Source: Hydrogenophaga palleronii_A
Lineage (GTDB): Bacteria; Pseudomonadota; Gammaproteobacteria; Burkholderiales; Burkholderiaceae_C
Direction: 5' to 3'
Assembly (NCBI RefSeq): GCF_031457455.1
Contig: NZ_JAVDWU010000007.1
Location: 62,001-126,000, forward strand
Length of the DNA: 64,000 nt
Part shown: positions 58,827-64,000 of the stretch, one piece after another
Numbering within the stretch: the first letter of the stretch is position 1
Layout: the number at the start of each line of letters is the position of its first letter
The notes under the pieces: model-generated
What the model saw: the letters and a program-made list of their open reading frames with translations, nothing else
What the model was told of the DNA's origin: nothing
Database searches by the model: none
Position numbers and translations under genes: made by a program

Positions 58827-60167
58827 TCAGGCCCCTGCGAAACGCTCAGGCAGCCACAAAGCGATCTGCGGGAAGATCATCACCAGGGCAATGGCCACCA
58901 CCATGAGCAACACGAAGGGCACGACGGACAGGTAGATGTCCTTGATCGTGAAATCGGGCGGTGACATGGCGCGCATCAGGAACAGGTTGTAGCCGAACGG
59001 CGGTGTGAGGTAGGCGATCTGGCAGGTGAGCACGTACAGCACACCAAACCAGATGGGCGAAAAACCCAGCGTGTCGATGATGGGGATGTACAGCGGCGCC
59101 ACGATGATGAGCATGGCCGTGTCGTCCAGGAAGATGCCCATGATCACGAAGGAGAGGATCATCAGCGTCAGCACCTGCCAGGGCGTGAGCCCCCAATCTT
59201 CCAGGAAGAGCGCTTCCACCGCCCGCACTGCGCCCAGGCCATCGAACACCGCCGCAAAGGCCAGCGCGGCCATCATGATCCACATGAACATTGCGCTGGC
59301 ATTGAGGGTCTGGCGCAGCGCGTTTGTGAACACCAGCCAGCTCAGCCGCCGGCGGACGAACGCGATCACGATGGACGCCAGCGCACCGATGGCCGAACTC
59401 TCGACCAGGCTGGCGTAGCCCAGAAAGAAGGAGCCGATCACGGCCGCCATCAGCAGCAGCGGAAGAATGCCGGCGCTGAGCACCTGGAGCTTTTCGGCCA
59501 GGGTGTGGCGGTTCTCTTCGGGCGGGATGGCCGGACCCAGTTCGGGCTGTAGCCAGCAGCGCACCACGATATAGACCAGGAACAGTGCCGCCAGCAGCAG
59601 GCCCGGCACGATGCCGGCCAGCCAGAGCGCGTCCACCGGCTGGCGCGCGATCATGGCGTAGAGCACCAGCACAACGCTGGGCGGCACCAGAATGCCCAGC
59701 GAACTGCCGGCCTGGATGATGCCGCTGATCATGCGCTTGTCGTAGTGGCGCTTGACCAGTTCGGGCAACGCCACGCTGCAGCCAATGGCCATGCCGGCCA
59801 CCGACAGGCCGTTCATGCAGGAGATCATCACCATCAGGAACAGCGTGCCCACGCCCAGCCCGCCGCGCAGCGAACCCATCCACACGTGCAGGGCGTGGTA
59901 GAGGTCGTCGGCAATGCCGGACTCCGCCAGCATGTAGCCCATGAAGATGAACATGGGCAGCGTGAGCAGCGGGTACCAGTTGAAGAGCTTGATGGCGGCG
60001 TTGAAGCCCATGTCGGTGGCCCCGCCATCGCCGCCCCACAACCACATGGCCGCGGCCACGCCCACGAACCCCATGACCCCGAACACCCGCTGGCCCGTGG
60101 CCATCAGGAGCATGAGGCACGAGAACATCAGGACGATGATGACTTCCGGCGCGAGGCTGATGTCCAT
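58827..60167 (-). CDS. TRAP transporter large permease (DctM family), near eutBC
   Basis: A 446-aa DctM protein with about 12 helices, opening IIVLMFSCLMLLMATGQRVF. MFIFMGYMLAESGIADDLYH, VAGMAIGCSVALPELVKRHY and QAGSSLGILVPPSVVLVLYA are first-half motifs; MGIFLDDTAMLIIVAPLYIP and LTCQIAYLTPPFGYNLFLMR repeat in the second half. The sequence is nearer the mannitol/chloroaromatic DctM group than the hexonate DctM in this window. It lies 3 nt downstream of the DctQ gene. Substrate unknown. Confidence 0.87.
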   Translation of the reverse strand: MDISLAPEVIIVLMFSCLMLLMATGQRVFGVMGFVGVAAAMWLWGGDGGATDMGFNAAIKLFNWYPLLTLPMFIFMGYMLAESGIADDLYHALHVWMGSLRGGLGVGTLFLMVMISCMNGLSVAGMAIGCSVALPELVKRHYDKRMISGIIQAGSSLGILVPPSVVLVLYAMIARQPVDALWLAGIVPGLLLAALFLVYIVVRCWLQPELGPAIPPEENRHTLAEKLQVLSAGILPLLLMAAVIGSFFLGYASLVESSAIGALASIVIAFVRRRLSWLVFTNALRQTLNASAMFMWIMMAALAFAAVFDGLGAVRAVEALFLEDWGLTPWQVLTLMILSFVIMGIFLDDTAMLIIVAPLYIPIIDTLGFSPIWFGVLYVLTCQIAYLTPPFGYNLFLMRAMSPPDFTIKDIYLSVVPFVLLMVVAIALVMIFPQIALWLPERFAGA

Positions 60168-60170
60168 GAT

Positions 60171-60713
60171 TCAGGTATTCGCCGTGTCGAAGGGATGGCC
60201 CAGGGCCCGCGCGATGTCCTTGCACAGCTCGGACAGCGACTGCAGCAGCATGAGGGCCATGCCTGTGGTCATGATGATCTTGACCGGTGCCATGTAGGGG
60301 CGCCAGAGCGAGCGGCTGCGCTGCCCAGAGTCCAGGGCGTAGGCCGTGCTTTCCCAGCCGCCGACCACTAGCATCACCAGGAAAAAAATGAGGAAGACGG
60401 AGGTGAACGAGTCCACCACGCTGCGGGTGCGGGGCCGCCAGTGCGAATAGAACACGTCCATGCGCACGTGCACGCCCCGCTGCATCGTCCAGGCGCCGCC
60501 CAGCAGGTAGTACGACACCAGGGTGAACTGGGCCATTTCAATGACCCAGACCGAACGCACATCAATGGCCTGCGACGCAATGCCCCAGACCAGCACGGCC
60601 AGCATCAGCACCAGCAGCCACATGGCGAACTGGCCCACCCAGGCATTGAGCGCATCCACCCCCCGCGTGAAGCGGCGGGCGGTGCGCCACACCAATCCCT
60701 CTGTGCCCGCCAT
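60171..60713 (-). CDS. TRAP transporter small permease (DctQ family), near eutBC
   Basis: A 180-aa protein with four helices: NAWVGQFAMWLLVLMLAVLV, MAQFTLVSYYLLGGAWTMQR, FTSVFLIFFLVMLVVGGWES and IIMTTGMALMLLQSLSELCK. YYLLGGAWTMQRGVHVRMDV is the DctQ motif with the conserved Arg-Val-Asp. Its ATG overlaps the DctP stop (TGATG at 60711-60715), so the two are translated together. It bridges the P and M components. Confidence 0.85.
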   Translation of the reverse strand: MAGTEGLVWRTARRFTRGVDALNAWVGQFAMWLLVLMLAVLVWGIASQAIDVRSVWVIEMAQFTLVSYYLLGGAWTMQRGVHVRMDVFYSHWRPRTRSVVDSFTSVFLIFFLVMLVVGGWESTAYALDSGQRSRSLWRPYMAPVKIIMTTGMALMLLQSLSELCKDIARALGHPFDTANT

Positions 60714-61816
60714 CAGCCGTAGCGGTAGGGTTTGCCGGCCTTGGCCATCAGCGCGTTGTACTTGCGGAAGACCGCCACGATCTTGGCGGCGGTGGGGTTC
60801 TTCTTGGCTTTTTCATCCCAGAACTTCACGGCTTCGGCTTCCACCGTGGCCCATTCCGCGTCGGGGATGGAGGTGAGCTGGAGCTTGGGACCGTTCACGC
60901 GCAACTCGGCTTCGCCACCCCAGTACCAGTGCTGCCGGTAGTAGTGCGAGCTGTCCATGGCCAGCCTGAACAGGGCCTGCAGGTGCGGCGGCACTTTGTT
61001 CCAGGACTTGGTGTTGGCAAAGAAGTGGCCGATCCAGGCACCCGAGATGTTGTTGGTCAGGAAGTACTTGGTGCCGTCGGCCCAGCCCACGGTGTAGTCC
61101 TCGGTGATGCCGCTCCAGGCCACGCCGTCGAGCTCGCCGGTCTTGAGCGCGATGATCACGTCTTCATAAGGCAGGTCCACCGGCACCACGCCAAAGCGCG
61201 CGAGGAACTGGCCGGCGGTGGGGAATGTGTAGATCTTCTTGCCCTTGAGGTCGGCCAGCTTGTTGATGGGCGTGCGGGTGGCGAAATGGCAGGGGTCCCA
61301 GGCGCCGGCGCTCAGCCAGGTGACGTTGTCGACCTTGGCGTAAGACTCTTCCCAGATCTTGTCAAGGCCGAACTGGTTGAACAGCACGGGCACGTCCAGG
61401 CTGTAGCGGGTGGCGAAGGGAAAGTAGCCGCCGAACTCGCGCACATCGGCCGGTGAAGCCATGGAGTCGTCATCGCTCTGCACGGCGTCCAGCGTGCCTT
61501 TCTGCATGGCGCGCACCAGTTCGCCCGTAGGCACCAACTGGTCGGCGTAGTACAGCTCGATCGTCATTTCGCCGTTGGCTGCCTTGTTGAAGGCTTCGAT
61601 CGCAGGTTTGATGACGTGAGCCCCCAGAGCCGCTCCCGCGTAGGTCTGCATGCGCCATTTGATGCCGGTCTTTTTCTGGGCCAGCACAAAAGGGGCTGCG
61701 CTCAAGGCGGCGGCGCCAACGGCTGCCTGCTTGAGCGCCTGGCGGCGCGAAGGCACGGTTTCGGTGCTGGGTGCGGTGTCAACGGACTGGGCATGCGGAA
61801 GGGTCGGCAGGGGCAT
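60713..61816 (-). CDS. TRAP transporter substrate-binding protein (DctP family), Tat signal
   Basis: A 367-aa binding protein with an N-terminal Tat signal (SRRQALKQAAVGAAALS, cleavage after FVLAQ near residue 47). KWRMQTYAGAALGAHVIKPA, DQLVPTGELVRAMQKGTLDA and LKGKKIYTFPTAGQFLARFG fit the DctP fold, and TGELDGVAWSGITEDYTVGW resembles mannitol/chloroaromatic-type TRAP receptors. It would deliver the ligand to the DctQM permease encoded next. It lies 118 nt after eutC on the same strand, so the substrate may be related to ethanolamine or an unlinked acid. Confidence 0.85.
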   Translation of the reverse strand: MPLPTLPHAQSVDTAPSTETVPSRRQALKQAAVGAAALSAAPFVLAQKKTGIKWRMQTYAGAALGAHVIKPAIEAFNKAANGEMTIELYYADQLVPTGELVRAMQKGTLDAVQSDDDSMASPADVREFGGYFPFATRYSLDVPVLFNQFGLDKIWEESYAKVDNVTWLSAGAWDPCHFATRTPINKLADLKGKKIYTFPTAGQFLARFGVVPVDLPYEDVIIALKTGELDGVAWSGITEDYTVGWADGTKYFLTNNISGAWIGHFFANTKSWNKVPPHLQALFRLAMDSSHYYRQHWYWGGEAELRVNGPKLQLTSIPDAEWATVEAEAVKFWDEKAKKNPTAAKIVAVFRKYNALMAKAGKPYRYG

Positions 61817-61934
61817 GGGGACTCCAGAAAAAAGGTTGGGTCACCATGCGTAAGCAGGGAGCGTGCCTGACCGGAAGTCCCTCCCGGGCGTGGGTGCGCA
61901 AAGCCATCCCAGTGGCCTCAGCGTGCCGTTGTGT

Positions 61935-62714
61935 TCAGCTGCCCAGTGAAGGCGGCGTGTCTCCAGGCAGGGCCACCGCGTCGCTGCGGTCTTTCAGCTG
62001 CACGCCGGTGAGCTGCAGCCGCCGGGCGGCCTGACAGAGCCACCAGAGCCGAGCAGCCGCCAGCTCAGGGGCCTGGCCTTCGGGTCGCACGTTGGAGATG
62101 CAGTTGCGCTGGCCGTCATGGCGGCCGGGCTCTGGTGCCCAGGTCAGGTAGATGCCCAGACTGTCGGGCGAAGACAGACCCGGGCGCTCGCCGATCAGCA
62201 TCGCCACGAGGCGCGCATCCAGCAGCGCGCCGACCTCGTCGCCCAGTGCCACACGGGCCTGGGTGGCGACGATCACCGGGCCCAGCGTCCAGTCGGCGGG
62301 CGCCTGCCGGCGAATGGCCTCCACCACCGGCACCGCCTGGCGGGCGATGGCTTGGGAAGACAGGCCATCACCAATCACCAGCAGCAGATCGATGCCACCT
62401 GCTGGTGCCAGGTAAGGGAGCCGCTGCGCTTCGTCCGGGTGCAGGCGCCGCCCCAAATCGGGTCGCAGCAGGTAGGTGGCCCGGTCACTGGCCGCGCTGC
62501 GCACCGTGTGGGTGGCGCAGCCCAGCGCCTGCAGTTGCGCTTCCAGCGCCGGCACGTCGAGCGGAATGTGCACGGCGTCGCGCGCCTGCGCATGGGCCAG
62601 GCCGAAGCGCAGCAGCTCGTCCGTGGGCAGGGCCGCACCGCTGCGGCCCAGCGCAATGCGTGCGGCGGTGTGCTCGCGCAGGTGGGCCCATGGATCAGGC
62701 TGTGCGTCTCTCAC
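61935..62714 (-). CDS. eutC: Ethanolamine ammonia-lyase small subunit EutC
   Basis: A 259-aa EutC starting with GTG. WAHLREHTAARIALGRSGAA is the conserved N-terminus; RPDLGRRLHPDEAQRLPYLA, GGIDLLLVIGDGLSSQAIAR and VALGDEVGALLDARLVAMLI form the core, then YLTWAPEPGRHDGQRNCISN. With EutB it makes the cobalamin-dependent enzyme that splits ethanolamine into acetaldehyde and ammonia. It lies 31 nt after eutB. No microcompartment gene is seen. Confidence 0.9.
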   Translation of the reverse strand: MRDAQPDPWAHLREHTAARIALGRSGAALPTDELLRFGLAHAQARDAVHIPLDVPALEAQLQALGCATHTVRSAASDRATYLLRPDLGRRLHPDEAQRLPYLAPAGGIDLLLVIGDGLSSQAIARQAVPVVEAIRRQAPADWTLGPVIVATQARVALGDEVGALLDARLVAMLIGERPGLSSPDSLGIYLTWAPEPGRHDGQRNCISNVRPEGQAPELAAARLWWLCQAARRLQLTGVQLKDRSDAVALPGDTPPSLGS

Positions 62715-62745
62715 CAGGGTATCTCCGCTCTTTGGGCAGCGGCGC

Positions 62746-64000
62746 TCATGCCGTGACCCCCAACTGGTGCATGCGGGTCAGCGCGGGGTGGTGTGCCCCA
62801 CTGGGCAGCAGGCGACCGGCGCCATCGATGATCTGCATCTGCTGCAGCCAGGCCTCGAACTCGGGCGCGTGTCGCAGGCCCAGGGTCTGGCGCACATAGA
62901 GCGCGTCGTGAAAAGACGTGCTCTGGTAATTGAGCATGATGTCGTCCGCACCCGGCACGCCCATCACGAAGTTCACGCCCGCCGCGCCCAGCAGGGTGAG
63001 CAGGTTGTCCATGTCGTCCTGGTCGGCCTCGGCGTGGTTGGTGTAGCAGACGTCCACGCCCAGCGGCACACCCAGCAGCTTGCCGCAGAAATGGTCTTCC
63101 AGCCCGGCGCGCACGATCTGCTTGCCATCGTACAGGTACTCCGGGCCAATGAAGCCGACAACCGTGTTGGTGAGCAGGGGGTCGAAGGCGCGGGCGACTG
63201 CGTAGGCCCGCACCTCACAGGTCTGCTGGTCCACGCCGTGGTGGGCGTTGGCCGAGAGCGCGCTGCCCTGGCCGGTTTCAAAGTACATGACGTTGTGGCC
63301 CACGGTGCCCCGGTTCAGCGAGAGCGCTGCCTCGCGCGCTTCCTTGAGGAGGGACAGGTTGATACCGAAGCCGGTGTTGGCGGCTTCGGTGCCGGCCACC
63401 GACTGGAAGACCAGATCCACCGGGGCCCCCATCTCGATCATCTGCAGCGTGTTGGTCACGTGGGTGAGCACACAGGTCTGCGTGGGAATCTGCAGGCGTT
63501 CCACCACCTCGCCCAGACGGTGCACGAGCTGGGTCAGCACACCCACGCTGTCGCTGGCCGGGTTGACGCCAATCACCGCGTCGCCGCAGCCATAGAGCAG
63601 GCCGTCGATCATGCTCGCCGCGATGCCGCGCACATCGTCGGTGGGGTGGTTGGGCTGCAGGCGCACGGCCAGCCGGCCCGGCAGGCCGATGGTGTCTCGA
63701 AAAGCCGTGACCACACGGCACTTGCGCGCCACCGCGATCAGGTCCTGGTTGCGCATGAGCTTGCTCACGGCGGCCACCATCTCGGGCGTGAGGCCCATGC
63801 GCACGGCGGTCAGGGCTTCGCTGGTGGTGTGTTCGCTGAGCAGCCAGTCGCGAAAGCCACCGACCGTCAGGTGGGCGACGGGTTCGAAGGCCGCCGCGTC
63901 GTGGCTGTCGATGATGAGCCGGGTGACCTCGTCAGACTCGTAGGGCACGAGCGCTTCATTCAGAAAGGTGCTCAGCGGCAGATCGGCCAGCGCCATGCGG
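62746..64000 (-). CDS. eutB: Ethanolamine ammonia-lyase large subunit EutB (5' end outside window)
   Basis: At least 418 residues; the frame is still open at the window edge and about 35 N-terminal residues are lost, judged from the family length near 455. ARLxPNxxxDDV-like LQPNHPTDDVRGIAASMIDG, GDAVIGVNPASDSVGVLTQL, YFETGQGSALSANAHHGVDQ, VGFIGPEYLYDGKQIVRAGL, VDVCYTNHAEADQDDMDNLL and GADDIMLNYQSTSFHDAL are diagnostic and complete. An ATG at 63996 is internal, since family residues precede it. Confidence 0.92.
   Translation of the reverse strand, partial: RMALADLPLSTFLNEALVPYESDEVTRLIIDSHDAAAFEPVAHLTVGGFRDWLLSEHTTSEALTAVRMGLTPEMVAAVSKLMRNQDLIAVARKCRVVTAFRDTIGLPGRLAVRLQPNHPTDDVRGIAASMIDGLLYGCGDAVIGVNPASDSVGVLTQLVHRLGEVVERLQIPTQTCVLTHVTNTLQMIEMGAPVDLVFQSVAGTEAANTGFGINLSLLKEAREAALSLNRGTVGHNVMYFETGQGSALSANAHHGVDQQTCEVRAYAVARAFDPLLTNTVVGFIGPEYLYDGKQIVRAGLEDHFCGKLLGVPLGVDVCYTNHAEADQDDMDNLLTLLGAAGVNFVMGVPGADDIMLNYQSTSFHDALYVRQTLGLRHAPEFEAWLQQMQIIDGAGRLLPSGAHHPALTRMHQLGVTA

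Overview
The window reads as a high-GC chromosome segment of a Burkholderiales betaproteobacterium, most likely a Comamonadaceae member close to Hydrogenophaga, Acidovorax or Variovorax. This is inferred from gene content (TRAP transporters, IorAB-type oxidoreductase, fused thiDE, short Gly-rich RRM protein) and from GC-rich palindromic repeats between genes; no rRNA or marker gene is present to prove it. No tRNA, rRNA, CRISPR array, integrase or intact insertion sequence was seen. Both edges cut genes: an epimerase on the left and eutB on the right.

Left part (1-16.3 kb): a chromate-type operon headed by chrB behind a perfect 25-bp palindrome. Its second gene is an in-frame relic of a superoxide dismutase-rhodanese fusion, followed by an amidohydrolase and a Cj0069-family protein; chrA is not in view. 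Next come a Tat-dependent molybdenum hydroxylase of the isoquinoline oxidoreductase type (IorA/IorB-like) coupled to an AraC regulator, a PhoD phosphatase, a CpdA-like phosphodiesterase, a 166-bp nested inverted repeat, and an unassigned three-gene module (723-aa cytoplasmic-looking protein, DUF1360-like membrane protein, 78-aa protein). A VOC protein and a two-SnoaL-domain lipoprotein with its own divergent AraC regulator close the section.

Middle (16.3-37.7 kb): a sugar-acid island. On the minus strand one long transcription unit runs GntR regulator, L-idonate 5-dehydrogenase, TRAP transporter (P, Q, M), altronate dehydratase, mannonate dehydratase, fructuronate reductase-type enzyme, KDG kinase and an RspB-like dehydrogenase. 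It feeds hexonates and hexuronates to 2-keto-3-deoxygluconate and then KDPG. Divergent from an IclR regulator, a plus-strand operon carries a complete non-phosphorylating L-fucose route: ribose-type ABC importer, mutarotase, L-fucose dehydrogenase, lactonase, fuconate dehydratase, ketodeoxyfuconate dehydrogenase and a FAH-fold hydrolase, predicted to yield pyruvate and lactate.

Right part (37.7-64 kb): an RNA-binding protein with a long leader and a clear terminator; an ABC-2 exporter with a conserved unknown membrane protein; a two-partner secretion pair with an L,D-transpeptidase-like gene; a PA0069-type radical SAM gene behind a probable LexA box; a K+/H+ antiporter plus tandem universal stress protein; a peroxiredoxin next to a frameshifted AraC gene; the thiamine operon thiC-thiO-thiS-thiG-thiDE under a TPP riboswitch; and eutBC with a second TRAP transporter.

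The most unusual signals are a family of structured repeats whose outer stems covary between copies, one copy of which lies in frame inside thiO while a second repeat family forms the thiO C-terminus; the dismutase-rhodanese relic; and the unassigned three-gene module.
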